64,000 bases of DNA from Candidatus Woesearchaeota archaeon (GTDB lineage: Archaea > Nanobdellota > Nanobdellia > Woesearchaeales > JAFGPW01): NCBI GenBank assembly GCA_016935985.1, contig JAFGPW010000001.1, positions 124,001-188,000 on the forward strand, read 5' to 3'. The notes under the pieces are model-generated. The model was given only the letters and a program-made list of their open reading frames with translations, did no database searches and had not been told where the DNA came from. Positions 23,837-32,531 of this stretch are shown one piece after another (positions within the stretch are counted from its first letter, which is position 1; each line of letters begins with the position of its first letter). The translations under genes were made by a program, and so were the position numbers.

Positions 23837-25015
23837 TCATATGAACTTCTTCCCGGCCTGCGCCTCCTTCCTGAGGATCGGCGCGAGGTCGGTGCTTTCC
23901 CATGTGAAGTCGGGATCGTTCCTTCCGAAATGGCCGTAGGCCGCGGTCTTCCGGTAGATCGGCCGTCGCAGCTGCAGGTAGTCGAGGATCCACTTCGGGG
24001 TCAGCTTGCAGTGCTTCGCGATGAGCTCCGCGATCCTCGCGTCGGGGATGGTGCCGGTGCCGAAGGTGTCGATGGTGATCGAGGTCGGCCGCGCGACGCC
24101 GATCGCGTAGGAAAGCTGCACCTCGCACCGTTTCGCGAGCCCTGCGGCGACGATGTTCTTCGCGACGTAGCGCGCAGCGTACGCCGCCGATCGGTCGACT
24201 TTCGACGGGTCTTTCCCTGAGAAGCAGCCGCCGCCGTGACGCCCCACGCCGCCGTAGGTGTCGACGATGATCTTCCTGCCGGTGAGGCCGGTGTCCGCCT
24301 CCGGCCCGCCGAACACGAAGGAGCCGGTCGCGTTGATATGGTACTTCGTTCCCTCGTCGAGGTAGTCGCCGCAGACCGGCTCGATGACCTGCTTCCTGAT
24401 CGCCTTCCGGAGCTCCTCCTCGCTGATCTCCTTCTTGTGCTGCTGCGCGATCACCACCGCGTCGATGCGCGTGGGCGTTCCGTCCTCGTAGACCACTGAC
24501 ACCTGGCTCTTGCCGTCAGGCCCGAGGTTGCCGATGATCCCCTTCTTCCGGACCTCGGCGAGCCGCGCGGTCAGCCGGTGCGCGAGCATGATGGGCAGCG
24601 GCATGAGCTCCGGCGTCTCGTCGCAGGCGAAGCCGTACATCATGCCCTGGTCGCCGGCGCCCTGCTCGTGGGAGGAGGACTCGTTGACCCCCTGCGCGAT
24701 GTCCGGGCTCTGGCCATGGATCGCGACAAGCACGCCCGCGTCCTCGCAGTCGATGCCGAACTCAGGGTCGTCGTAGCCAATCTCCTTGAGCGTCTCGCGC
24801 GCGACCTTCTGAACGTCGACGTAGCCGTTCGTCGTCACTTCGCCGGCGACGATCAGCGTGCCGGTGGTGGTCAGGCACTCGACCGCGACCCTGCTGTACG
24901 GGTCCTGCCTGAAGAGCTCGTCGAGGATCGCGTCGGAGACAAGGTCGCATATCTTGTCAGGGTGCCCTTCGGTCACCGATTCGGATGTGATCACGTAGGA
25001 ACGCTTGGCTGCCAT
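23837..25015 (-). CDS. metK: S-adenosylmethionine synthetase, bacterial type
   Basis: A 392-residue MetK of the bacterial/eukaryotic family. Signatures are [14 protein letters not shown] at the N-terminus, GAGDQG at 119-124 and [19 protein letters not shown] at about 261-279 (Cys replaces the usual Ala). Most archaea use the very different archaeal MAT family instead, so this copy is probably of bacterial origin. It is preceded by GGAGGT and a TATA element near 25056-25064. It is convergent with mtnP-apt, completing a SAM/methylthioadenosine group. Confidence 0.95.
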   Translation of the reverse strand: MAAKRSYVITSESVTEGHPDKICDLVSDAILDELFRQDPYSRVAVECLTTTGTLIVAGEVTTNGYVDVQKVARETLKEIGYDDPEFGIDCEDAGVLVAIHGQSPDIAQGVNESSSHEQGAGDQGMMYGFACDETPELMPLPIMLAHRLTARLAEVRKKGIIGNLGPDGKSQVSVVYEDGTPTRIDAVVIAQQHKKEISEEELRKAIRKQVIEPVCGDYLDEGTKYHINATGSFVFGGPEADTGLTGRKIIVDTYGGVGRHGGGCFSGKDPSKVDRSAAYAARYVAKNIVAAGLAKRCEVQLSYAIGVARPTSITIDTFGTGTIPDARIAELIAKHCKLTPKWILDYLQLRRPIYRKTAAYGHFGRNDPDFTWESTDLAPILRKEAQAGKKFI

Positions 25016-25094
25016 GGTTGGTACCTCCGGTAGTCTCGATCATGAGAATGCAGTTCGTAATATAAGGTTTGTTAATGACAGAATGATAGGGGGA

Positions 25095-25583
25095 TCAGTA
25101 GACATTGACACCCCTCGCACCGGTCTGCTTGCGGTATTCGCACGACGAGTTCGCGACGCACCGCCGCTGCAGGTCGAGGAACGGCCCGTGCAACGCGACG
25201 ACGCCGTTCTGGATCCGCTCGGTGAGCCGGATATCACCATGGAGATGGGCCCCCCGGCCGAAGGCCCCGAGGAAATGGATAGCGTCGCGCAGGTCACGGT
25301 ACAGGCCGTTGACGGCCGACGCCTCAGACGTGTCAAGGGCGATGTAGCGTTCGAGGAGCCCCTTATAGAAAGCGTCCGGGTCGAAGGAGACCTTGCCGGA
25401 AACGAATGCGCGCAGCCGTCCGCCGGATCCCTTCAGTTGGCTTATGACAGACCCGTCGCCGCCCTTATCCATCACGACGATGCGGTCCAGCTGCTCCTCC
25501 GGTAGGACCGGATAGGGGTACGCACCCCTGATGATGCCCTTGAGCCGTCGGTTTTCCATGAGCCGATACATAGCCGATTTCAT
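25095..25583 (-). CDS. Unrecognised 162-residue protein
   Basis: A soluble protein without clear motifs. It begins MKSAMYRLMENRRLKGIIRGAYPYPVLPEEQLDRIVVMDKGGDGSVIS and ends with a cysteine-bearing segment (RRCVANSSCEYRKQTGARGVNVY). The family is not known to me. TATA element TTTATATG (25610-25619) lies about 27-30 nt upstream, back to back with the promoter of the HTH-CBS gene. The paired promoters may mean the regulator controls this gene. Confidence 0.6.
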   Translation of the reverse strand: MKSAMYRLMENRRLKGIIRGAYPYPVLPEEQLDRIVVMDKGGDGSVISQLKGSGGRLRAFVSGKVSFDPDAFYKGLLERYIALDTSEASAVNGLYRDLRDAIHFLGAFGRGAHLHGDIRLTERIQNGVVALHGPFLDLQRRCVANSSCEYRKQTGARGVNVY

Positions 25584-25680
25584 CGCTTTTGGGCATAGGA
25601 CCTGACGAGCGCATATAAACCCTCGTGCCAGGATTATTCATATAGGAATATTTTTATAGGAGGAATGTACTCACTTGGTC

Positions 25681-26226
25681 ATGGGCTACGAAATCGAGGA
25701 GCTCAGGCAGCTCAGGAGGGGGCTCGGTCTCTCCCAGACCGAGCTCGCCCGGTCGGCAGGAGTATCGCAGAGCCTGATCGCGAAGATCGAGTCAGGCGCG
25801 ATCGACCCGACCTACTCCAAGGTCAGGCGGATCTTCGCGGCGATCGACCTCGCCTCGAAGCGACGCCGGCTCGCCGCGAGCGACATCATGACCCGGCGCA
25901 TCATCTCCTGCACGCCCGACGACATGGTGAAAGAGGCCATCCAGAAGATGCGCAAGCATGGCATCTCCCAGATGCCGGCAATCGACCAGGGCACATGCGT
26001 CGGCCTGATATCCGAGAAGATCCTGCTCGCCGGCGTCGCATCAGGGAAGCTCAATGTCCCGGTGAGGGGGATCATGTCCCCCGGCGCGCCGATCGTGCCG
26101 CCTGACGCGGGCGTCGACATGCTCGTCGGGCTCCTCACCTTCTACCAGCTGATCGTGGTGGCCGAGAAGGGCGCGATCCGTGGGGTCATCACGAGGAGCG
26201 ACCTCCTGCGGAGCGCCTACCGTTGA
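25681..26226 (+). CDS. XRE-type HTH regulator with two CBS domains
   Basis: A 181-residue protein: an XRE helix-turn-helix at residues 4-62 (LRQLRRGLGLSQTELARSAGVSQSLIAKIESG), then a CBS pair (about 65-180, including DIMTRRIISCTPDDMVKEAIQKM and VRGIMSPGAPIV). CBS pairs usually bind adenosyl ligands such as AMP, ATP or SAM, so a regulator sensing adenylate or SAM next to metK and apt is an attractive inference. ATTTTTATAG near 25648-25657 places the start at a leaderless ATG, 25681. Confidence 0.88.
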   Translation: MGYEIEELRQLRRGLGLSQTELARSAGVSQSLIAKIESGAIDPTYSKVRRIFAAIDLASKRRRLAASDIMTRRIISCTPDDMVKEAIQKMRKHGISQMPAIDQGTCVGLISEKILLAGVASGKLNVPVRGIMSPGAPIVPPDAGVDMLVGLLTFYQLIVVAEKGAIRGVITRSDLLRSAYR

Positions 26227-26229
26227 TGG

Positions 26230-26970
26230 CTATATGTCGGGCAGGAGCGTTCGCAGCGTCCTGACCGTGCCGAACGGATAGGCCTGATCAGCCACGCAGA
26301 CCACCTCGAACCCCTCGATGCCGCGGGCGAGGAGCGGCGAGAGCCGCCCGCCATAGAGGATATCCGTCCCCTCGACGAGGGGATTGAACGACGGCAGCAC
26401 CACGAGCGTCCGCCGCCTCCAGCTCCCCACGAGGAAGCATTTGTAGGTCTCCGCCTTGATGCCGTCGGAGACGGTGAGCGCCGGGTGCTCATGCCCGATG
26501 ATGACCGCCGCCGCGCCGCGCAGCATCTCCTCCGATGGCACCGTATCGCCGTGGAGGATGAGCGTGCTGCCGACCCGATACGAGTCCGTCACCTCGACGC
26601 CCCGCCTGCCCGCGATCGGCCCGAGGACGGTGTCGTGGTTGCCGCGCACGAGGACGAGCCGTGCGCGCGGAGCCACCAGGTCGATCAGGCGCAGCGTGTC
26701 CCGCCATTCCTGATCCGAGATCGTGCCGAACTCATGCTTGATGTCGCCCGCGATGACGACGACGGCAGGAGCGAGATCGGCGATGAGCCTCTCGAGCTGC
26801 CGCCTCACCTCACCGAAGTGGGTTGCGGGGACGAGCACGCCGGTCCCTGCGAGATGCTCCTCGATCCCGATGTGGATATCGGCGATGACGAGCGTGCGCT
26901 CCCGAGGGACCCATGCCCCGAGACCGGCAATCTCGAGGCCCCCGGGGAGCGGCGCCCGACCGGCCTTCAT
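26230..26970 (-). CDS. ICC-like metallophosphoesterase (COG1407-like)
   Basis: A 246-residue calcineurin-like phosphoesterase. The metal-binding motifs appear in order: DIHIG (near residue 27), GDIKH (near 72), GNHD (near 110) and GHEHP (near 161). This layout fits the archaeal ICC-like family often linked to Lhr helicases, and an lhr gene lies just upstream in the same orientation. The ATG overlaps the stop of the 52-residue zinc-ribbon gene (ATGA), so the start is well fixed. Confidence 0.88.
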   Translation of the reverse strand: MKAGRAPLPGGLEIAGLGAWVPRERTLVIADIHIGIEEHLAGTGVLVPATHFGEVRRQLERLIADLAPAVVVIAGDIKHEFGTISDQEWRDTLRLIDLVAPRARLVLVRGNHDTVLGPIAGRRGVEVTDSYRVGSTLILHGDTVPSEEMLRGAAAVIIGHEHPALTVSDGIKAETYKCFLVGSWRRRTLVVLPSFNPLVEGTDILYGGRLSPLLARGIEGFEVVCVADQAYPFGTVRTLRTLLPDI

Positions 26971-27125
26971 CGCTTCACCCCGCGCCCGTCGAGGGTGATG
27001 TCCCGTTCGACGACGATCGGCCCGACGTAGCCGCAGGTCCCGCACCGGTACTGCACGCCGGTCTCGAATCCCATGTAGGGCCTGATGTCCGTCGAGCCGC
27101 AGTTCGGGCATGTCCTGATTCTCAT
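26967..27125 (-). CDS. Small zinc-ribbon protein (52 residues)
   Basis: A short gene with two paired-cysteine knuckles, CPNCGS (residues 6-11) and CGTCGY (28-33), forming a rubredoxin/TFIIS-type zinc ribbon. A basic C-terminus ends GRGVKR. GGTGATG lies just before the ATG. It sits nine bases after the upstream membrane-protein stop and overlaps the metallophosphoesterase start by four bases, so the three genes are a unit. The function is unknown. Confidence 0.8.
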   Translation of the reverse strand: MRIRTCPNCGSTDIRPYMGFETGVQYRCGTCGYVGPIVVERDITLDGRGVKR

Positions 27126-27134
27126 AGGCATCAC

Positions 27135-27386
27135 CTACAGGTTGACGATCAGCCATACCGCGAGCACGATCGCGAGGAGCGTCGTCAGGAGCATGAGCCA
27201 ACCCTCAATCGACTTCGGGACGCCGAAGGAGAAGCTGTCGCTCGCCCATCGCTTGCCCGCGATCCCTGATCCCCAGCGCGGCTCGAACCAATCGTCCTTC
27301 CGCTTCCCCACCGCCAGGTTCGCGATTGCAGTGATGACATAGACCGCGACGATGCCCAGCAGCGCCTTGACATACGTGTTCAGCAT
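27135..27386 (-). CDS. Small two-helix membrane protein
   Basis: An 83-residue protein with transmembrane segments at about 5-25 (ALLGIVAVYVITAIANLAV) and 62-82 (WLMLLTTLLAIVLAVWLIVNL), linked by a charged loop with several Trp. No family is recognised. GGGTGG lies before the ATG at 27386, and a TATA-like TTTATGAAG lies near 27419-27427 within the end of the helicase gene. Confidence 0.7.
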   Translation of the reverse strand: MLNTYVKALLGIVAVYVITAIANLAVGKRKDDWFEPRWGSGIAGKRWASDSFSFGVPKSIEGWLMLLTTLLAIVLAVWLIVNL

Positions 27387-27420
27387 GCTACCACCCAAGG
27401 TATGGTATCTGACCCCATCT

Positions 27421-30051
27421 TCATAAACCTTTCTCCCTCCGGCCCTTGCCGAGCGCGATCTTCGCGAGCACCATCTGGTGCATGCGCCGCAGGAATTCGA
27501 CCCGATCCTCGATCTTGAGGATGTCGGTGTAGCTCTGGAGTATGAGGTTGGCCGCGAACGGGCTCGGGACGGTCGTCCTCGTCTCCTGTACCTTGATCGT
27601 CCCTGCCTCGATCCGCTCAAGGACCTCCTTGGTGTTCGTGAAGTCCATCAGGTCCTCGAGCACCTCGCGCTTCGCCTCCTTGATGATCGAGAAGTTGGGG
27701 TTGATGCGCCTGAGAGCGTTCATGAGGATCATCGACGAGACCTGCTGCCTGCCGACGTACTTCTCGCGCCCCTTGTAGGTGCGCAGGATCATGAGCGCCC
27801 GCGCCGCGCAGTGCCGGAACCGGCGCGCGAGGACCTCGGTGTGGTTGAGCGCGAGGTCCATGATGACGTGGAGCTTGTCCGCCTTCAGCATCGAGAGGGC
27901 CCTTGTCGCCTGCATGGGCTTCTCGCTCGCCAGGTAGAAGCCGTTGTCGTTGATGCCGATCTCGACGTCGTGGTGCTGCAGCCGCGAGATGACGTAGGCG
28001 AGAGCGCGCGAGAGGCAATCGTTCACCCGGCGGCCGAAGAGGGCATGGAACACGATATAGGTCCGCTTCTCCTCGCTGTAGTGCTCGACGACGATCCGGA
28101 GGTCGGTCGGGATGACGCTGTAGTCGTACTGCTGCCGGAAGTACTCATGGAGCGCCGACGCGCCCCGGGCGTCGACATGGAGGTAATCGTCGATGAACGC
28201 GAGCAGCGCCTCCTCGCCCTCTCCCTTGCTGAGCCGGTCGTCCATGTACCGCCGGAACCGGCCGATCGAGAGGGCGAGGTCGAACGAGAGCGGCAGCATC
28301 TCCGAGTACCAGGAAGGGACGGTCGGCGGTCTCCCTGTGGATGAGGACACCTGCGCGACCATGCCGCGCGCGAACTGGAATTGGTAGAGGTTGCCGCCGA
28401 GCACGAAGACGTCGCCCTTCCGGAGCCGCTCGAGGAACGCCTCGTCGACCGTTCCGATGACCTGCTCGCCGAGCTTGACGAGCACCTGCGTCTCGTCGGG
28501 GATCGTCCCGATGTTCGTCATGAAGAGCACGCGCGCGAGCCTGCCTCTCCTCCCGATCATGCGCCTCTCCTCGTCGTGCCAGACCTTCGCGTAGATGTGG
28601 CGGTCCTCGAGCCCGGCGAACTTCCCGGCGAGGTAGTCGATGATCTCGTTGTAGTCGGCGCGGGCGAGGTCCTGGTAGCAGTGGCTCTGCCTGACGAGCC
28701 GATAGAGCCCGTCCACATCCCAGGCGCGCGATATCGCGAAGCCGTAGACCTGCTGGGCGAGCACGTCGAGGCAGTTCTTAGGGATGTGGATGCGGTCGAT
28801 CCGCTTCTCGACGGCGCTCTTGAGGAGAACGCCGCATTCCACGAGGTCGTCCCGGTCGAGCACGATGATCCTGCCTGTCGTGATGTCGTGCAGCCGATGG
28901 CCGGAGCGGCCGATGCGCTGGAGCGCGCGGGAGACCGACTTCGGCGAGCCGAGGCATATGACGAGGTCGATATAGCCGATGTCGATCCCGAGCTCGAGCG
29001 ACGTCGACGAGACGACGGCCTTGAGCCTGCCCTCGCGCAGGCCGTCCTCGACCGCGAGCCGGTGCTCCTTGGAGAGCGAGCCGTGGTGCGCGCCGATGTT
29101 CTCGGTGTAGCGCGCGGGGAAGCGCTCTTTCAGGTGGTCGACGACGCGCTCGGTCCCGGCCCGTGTGTTCGTGAAGATGAGGGTCGTCGTGTGCTTCTGC
29201 ACGAGCTCGTCGATGAGCGCGTACATCGCCTCGTGCTGCCGGGCGTGCCCGGTCCCGACGAAGTCGGCTGTCGGCGAGAGGACCTGCAGGTCGAGCTGCT
29301 TGATGAACTGGACGTCGACGATGAGGCACTCGCGCTGCCGGCCGTCCTCGGAACCGACGAGGAACGAGGCCACCTCCTCGAGAGGAGCGACGGTCGCGGA
29401 GAGGCCCACGCGGGAGACGTGCTGCGCGGCGTGCTGGAGCTTCTCGAGCGTGAGCGAGAGGTGCACGCCGCGCTTGTTCTCGGCGAGCGCGTGGATCTCG
29501 TCCACGATCACCCAGGAGACCTTGGTGAGATGGTCGCCGAACCTGGGGGAGGTAAGCAGGATCGCGAGCGACTCGGGGGTGGTGATCAGGATGTGCGGCG
29601 GCCGCTTGAGCATGCGCGCCCGCTGCGCCGGCGTCGTGTCGCCGGTGCGCACCGCGACACGTATCCCGAGCGGGCCGCCGGAGAGCCCCTCTATCTCCCT
29701 GAGCGGCCCCTTCAGGTTCTTCTCGATGTCGTTGTTGAGCGCTTTCAACGGGCTCACGTACACGCAGTAGACGCGGTCCTCGAGGATGCCCTTCGTGCTC
29801 GAGTCGATGAGCTCGTTCAGGACCGAGAGGAAGCCGGTGAGCGTCTTCGTCGCGCCGGTGGGGGCGGAGACGAGGATGTTCCTGCGCGAGTGGATCTCCA
29901 TCACCGCATGGAGCTGCGGGAGCGAATAGGACGGGAAGCGGGAGCGGAACCAGCGCCGCACGAGCGGATTGAGGATCCGGTCTATCGCCTCAGGCGCGTC
30001 CGGCTCCGTCTTGAACCTGATCCGCTTCGTACTCTCTGAGAAGATGACCAC
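27421..30051 (-). CDS. lhr: Lhr-family superfamily 2 helicase
   Basis: An 876-residue Lhr-type helicase. The SF2 motifs are present in order: Walker A SAPTGATKTLTGF, motif Ib ISPLKALN-like VSPLKALNNDIEKN, DEIH box VIVDEIHALAENKRG, SAT motif GLSATVAPLEEV, and motif VI QRIGRSGHR. A long C-terminal Lhr-core region follows. These enzymes unwind DNA and RNA-DNA hybrids in repair. A GTG start at 30051 next to GGGAGG is the most likely start. TTTAATACC (near 30093-30101) is the probable TATA. Confidence 0.92.
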   Translation of the reverse strand: MVIFSESTKRIRFKTEPDAPEAIDRILNPLVRRWFRSRFPSYSLPQLHAVMEIHSRRNILVSAPTGATKTLTGFLSVLNELIDSSTKGILEDRVYCVYVSPLKALNNDIEKNLKGPLREIEGLSGGPLGIRVAVRTGDTTPAQRARMLKRPPHILITTPESLAILLTSPRFGDHLTKVSWVIVDEIHALAENKRGVHLSLTLEKLQHAAQHVSRVGLSATVAPLEEVASFLVGSEDGRQRECLIVDVQFIKQLDLQVLSPTADFVGTGHARQHEAMYALIDELVQKHTTTLIFTNTRAGTERVVDHLKERFPARYTENIGAHHGSLSKEHRLAVEDGLREGRLKAVVSSTSLELGIDIGYIDLVICLGSPKSVSRALQRIGRSGHRLHDITTGRIIVLDRDDLVECGVLLKSAVEKRIDRIHIPKNCLDVLAQQVYGFAISRAWDVDGLYRLVRQSHCYQDLARADYNEIIDYLAGKFAGLEDRHIYAKVWHDEERRMIGRRGRLARVLFMTNIGTIPDETQVLVKLGEQVIGTVDEAFLERLRKGDVFVLGGNLYQFQFARGMVAQVSSSTGRPPTVPSWYSEMLPLSFDLALSIGRFRRYMDDRLSKGEGEEALLAFIDDYLHVDARGASALHEYFRQQYDYSVIPTDLRIVVEHYSEEKRTYIVFHALFGRRVNDCLSRALAYVISRLQHHDVEIGINDNGFYLASEKPMQATRALSMLKADKLHVIMDLALNHTEVLARRFRHCAARALMILRTYKGREKYVGRQQVSSMILMNALRRINPNFSIIKEAKREVLEDLMDFTNTKEVLERIEAGTIKVQETRTTVPSPFAANLILQSYTDILKIEDRVEFLRRMHQMVLAKIALGKGRREKGL

Positions 30052-30128
30052 CTCCCGCAGGGTGCGGGGAGGAGGGAAGGTGACGAGGTATTAAAGCGTT
30101 TCCCTCGGACAGGCTCCAGGCGATCTCT

Positions 30129-30632
30129 CTAGCCAGCGCTGAACATGCCGCCGAAGAACCGGAAGACGCGCAAGGTCGCCCGCGCGGCGCCGACCATGAA
30201 GCTCGTCCTGAAGGTGAGGGTCGTGTAGGTGATGTCATTCGAATCGAGCCCGCCGTAGATCACACCGAGCGGGTCGTCGCCGGTCATGAGGTCGCGCACG
30301 ACCGCTTCGGTCGAGCGGATCTCCATCGTCGCGTCCTCGCCGGCCCCGAGCGACACCGCGGCGATCCGCGAACCCTCGGTCACCACGTAGAGCTCGGCGA
30401 GCTCGCCGTCGTCGAGGTTTATGTAGATGTTGATCCGCTGGTCGCCGAACGTGCGCCTGAAGAAGCCGGGGACCTCGTCGACATGGGCGTTGATGGCATC
30501 CGTGTGCTCCTGGAAGAGCGCGTAGAGCATGTCGCCGGTGAGATCCGCTTCGGAGGTCTGCTCGCCAAGCGCGGGCGGCAGCGCCGCCATCGCGGCGATG
30601 AGGATGATGGTGATGATCGTCGTCGTTCTCAT
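30129..30632 (-). CDS. Secreted protein with SCP2-like domain
   Basis: A 167-residue protein with a cleavable-looking signal peptide (MRTTTIITIILIAAMAALPPALGEQ). The compact alpha/beta domain that follows (INIYINLDDGELAELYVVTEG, DATMEIRSTEAVVRDLM) resembles SCP2 sterol-carrier folds; that likeness is by eye only. A GGAGG site eight bases upstream supports the ATG at 30632. A further ATG at 30659 overlaps the glucan phosphorylase stop (ATGA), so coupling is also possible. Confidence 0.65.
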   Translation of the reverse strand: MRTTTIITIILIAAMAALPPALGEQTSEADLTGDMLYALFQEHTDAINAHVDEVPGFFRRTFGDQRINIYINLDDGELAELYVVTEGSRIAAVSLGAGEDATMEIRSTEAVVRDLMTGDDPLGVIYGGLDSNDITYTTLTFRTSFMVGAARATLRVFRFFGGMFSAG

Positions 30633-30655
30633 GGTAGCTGCCTCCGTTCGTCCGG

Positions 30656-32326
30656 TCATTTGAAGTAGGCGTTCAGCACGTACTGCTGGACCATCCGGTG
30701 GGTGTTGAAGAACGAGCCGTTGATCGCGATCGCGTGCCGCATGGTGTTGACCCACGCGCCGGGATCGCCGTAGTAGCGCGGCAGGATGATGTACTCGAGC
30801 TTGGTGTACATCTCCTCGACCTCGTTCTCGTGCATCCCCTCCCTCTTCGTGTCCCCGGCGCCGATGGACCAGCCGGTCACGTTCTCGATATGCCCCTCCA
30901 GCCACCAGCCGTCGAGCACCGAGAAGTGGGGGACGCCGTTGTGCGCCGCCTTCATGCCGGAGGTGCCGGACGCCTCGTGCGGCCGCATGGGCGTGTTGAG
31001 CCAGAGGTCGACCCCTGAGACGAGGAGCTTCGCGCCCGCGATGTCGTAGTTCTCGACATAGCAGACCCGGATCCGGTCCTTCACCGCCTGCATGCTGTCG
31101 TGGATGCGCTTGATGACCTGCTTGCCTTCCCAATCCTTGGGATGCGCTTTCCCCGCGTAGATGATCTGGATGCCGCCGCACTTCTCGGCGATGCGCCTGA
31201 GACGGCCGATATCGGCGAAGAGCATGTCGGCGCGCTTGTAGGTGGCGGCCCTGCGGGCGAACCCGATGGTGAAGGTGCGCAGGTCCATCTTCGCCTGGTA
31301 GCGCCCGTTCACGAAGGCGAGGAGCGCCTTCTTCGCCTCCTGGTGCGCCTCCCATATCTCGTCGGTCGGTATCGAGAGGACGTAGCGGAGCGAGAAGGGG
31401 TCCGCCTCCCAGCCGGGGAGATACCGGTCGAAGAGCTTGCGAAGCGGCTCTGCCGTCCAGAAGGTCGAGTGCACGCCGTTCGTTATCGACTCGATGTGGT
31501 AGCCGGGGAACATGCTCCTCGATACCTCGCCGTGCTTCTTCGCGACGCCGTTGATGTACGTCGAGAAGCGCAGGCCCAGGTTCGTCATGTTGAGCCTGCC
31601 GTCAAGGAACACCTCGCCCGAGAGCTCGTCGGTGACGAAGCTGCCGAGGAGCCGCCGTGCCAGGTCCTCGGGGAACTGGTCGTGGCCCGCCGGGACCGGC
31701 GTGTGGGTGGTGAAGACGCACTTCTCGCGGACGTCCTCCCACGGGTCCTCGGCCTTCGAGCGGCGGAAGAGCTCGAGCGTGAGGAGCGCCGAATGCCCCT
31801 CGTTCATGTGGTATTTCCTGAGGCCGGTGCAGCCGAGGGACTCGAGCATGCGTATGCCCCCTATGCCGAGCACGATCTCCTGGCAGAGCCGGTACCGCTC
31901 GTCATGGCCATAGAGGTGGTGGGTGAGACCGCGATCCTGCTCCGCGTTCTCCTCTGTATCGGTGTCCAGGAAGATGATGGGATTGGTATGCCCGGTGATG
32001 CCGTCGTTGCGGTAGAGCCAGGCCTTGAGCCGGACATCACGCCCCTCGATCTGGACCGAGACGGCGTTCGGGAGCGGCTCGAGGAGGCGCTCGGGATCCC
32101 AGCTCGCCTCCTCCTCGTACTGGTTGCCGTGCTCGTCGATCCGCTGGACGAAATAGCCCTTGCGGTAGAGGAGGCTGACCCCGATCAGGGGGAGTTCCAG
32201 GTCCGCCGCCGAGCGGAGGGTGTCGCCGGCGAGCACGCCGAGGCCGCCCGAGTAGGTGGGTATGTCTGAGGAGATGCCAATCTCCATGGAGAAATAGGCG
32301 ACAGGGATGTCGGCGTAGGGGATCAT
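30656..32326 (-). CDS. glgP: Alpha-glucan phosphorylase, short archaeal/bacterial form
   Basis: A 556-residue GT35 phosphorylase of the short type. Signature segments are YFSMEIGISSDIPTYSGGLGVLAGD at the N-terminus, KYHMNEGHSALLTLEL, TTHTPVPAGHDQF and the PLP-lysine block EASGTSGMKAAHNG. It releases glucose-1-phosphate from glycogen- or starch-like polymers. The ATG at 32326 matches a leaderless start from TATA element TTATTTATATGG (32349-32360); an ATG three codons upstream is close behind. Its promoter faces the eS19 promoter. Confidence 0.94.
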   Translation of the reverse strand: MIPYADIPVAYFSMEIGISSDIPTYSGGLGVLAGDTLRSAADLELPLIGVSLLYRKGYFVQRIDEHGNQYEEEASWDPERLLEPLPNAVSVQIEGRDVRLKAWLYRNDGITGHTNPIIFLDTDTEENAEQDRGLTHHLYGHDERYRLCQEIVLGIGGIRMLESLGCTGLRKYHMNEGHSALLTLELFRRSKAEDPWEDVREKCVFTTHTPVPAGHDQFPEDLARRLLGSFVTDELSGEVFLDGRLNMTNLGLRFSTYINGVAKKHGEVSRSMFPGYHIESITNGVHSTFWTAEPLRKLFDRYLPGWEADPFSLRYVLSIPTDEIWEAHQEAKKALLAFVNGRYQAKMDLRTFTIGFARRAATYKRADMLFADIGRLRRIAEKCGGIQIIYAGKAHPKDWEGKQVIKRIHDSMQAVKDRIRVCYVENYDIAGAKLLVSGVDLWLNTPMRPHEASGTSGMKAAHNGVPHFSVLDGWWLEGHIENVTGWSIGAGDTKREGMHENEVEEMYTKLEYIILPRYYGDPGAWVNTMRHAIAINGSFFNTHRMVQQYVLNAYFK

Positions 32327-32437
32327 TATGGGCATCCCTGTACGAGAACCATATAAATAATTTGCTGAGTACTGGGCGATAGATGGCATGAGGCTCTGGG
32401 AGGGCGCTTTGGACCTGATTCCGACGGGAACCACAAG

Positions 32438-32469
32438 CTTTATAAATGACTCGTCATTCCTCGAGCCCC
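32438..32469 (+). promoter_or_regulatory. eS19 operon promoter with CATTCC element
   Basis: CTTTATAAA (32438-32446), eight bases, CATTCC (32455-32460), then TCGAGCCCC. The TATA-to-CATTCC distance is identical to uL1, pop5 and rpo11. The leader of about 65 nt contains a small hairpin, GCCCC (32491-32495) with GGGGC (32505-32509). Confidence 0.65.
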
Positions 32470-32531
32470 GGGTTTAGAGGTAATCAGAGAGCCCCGCGCT
32501 AGGAGGGGCACCGCAACGGAAGGTATCCAGC

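Noticed and set aside
28381-30039. Plus-strand frame of 552 codons opposite the Lhr helicase
   Set aside because: Long antisense frames are expected in GC-rich DNA; the product is a low-complexity Arg/Glu/Asp/Val sequence without motifs, while the minus strand encodes a complete helicase.
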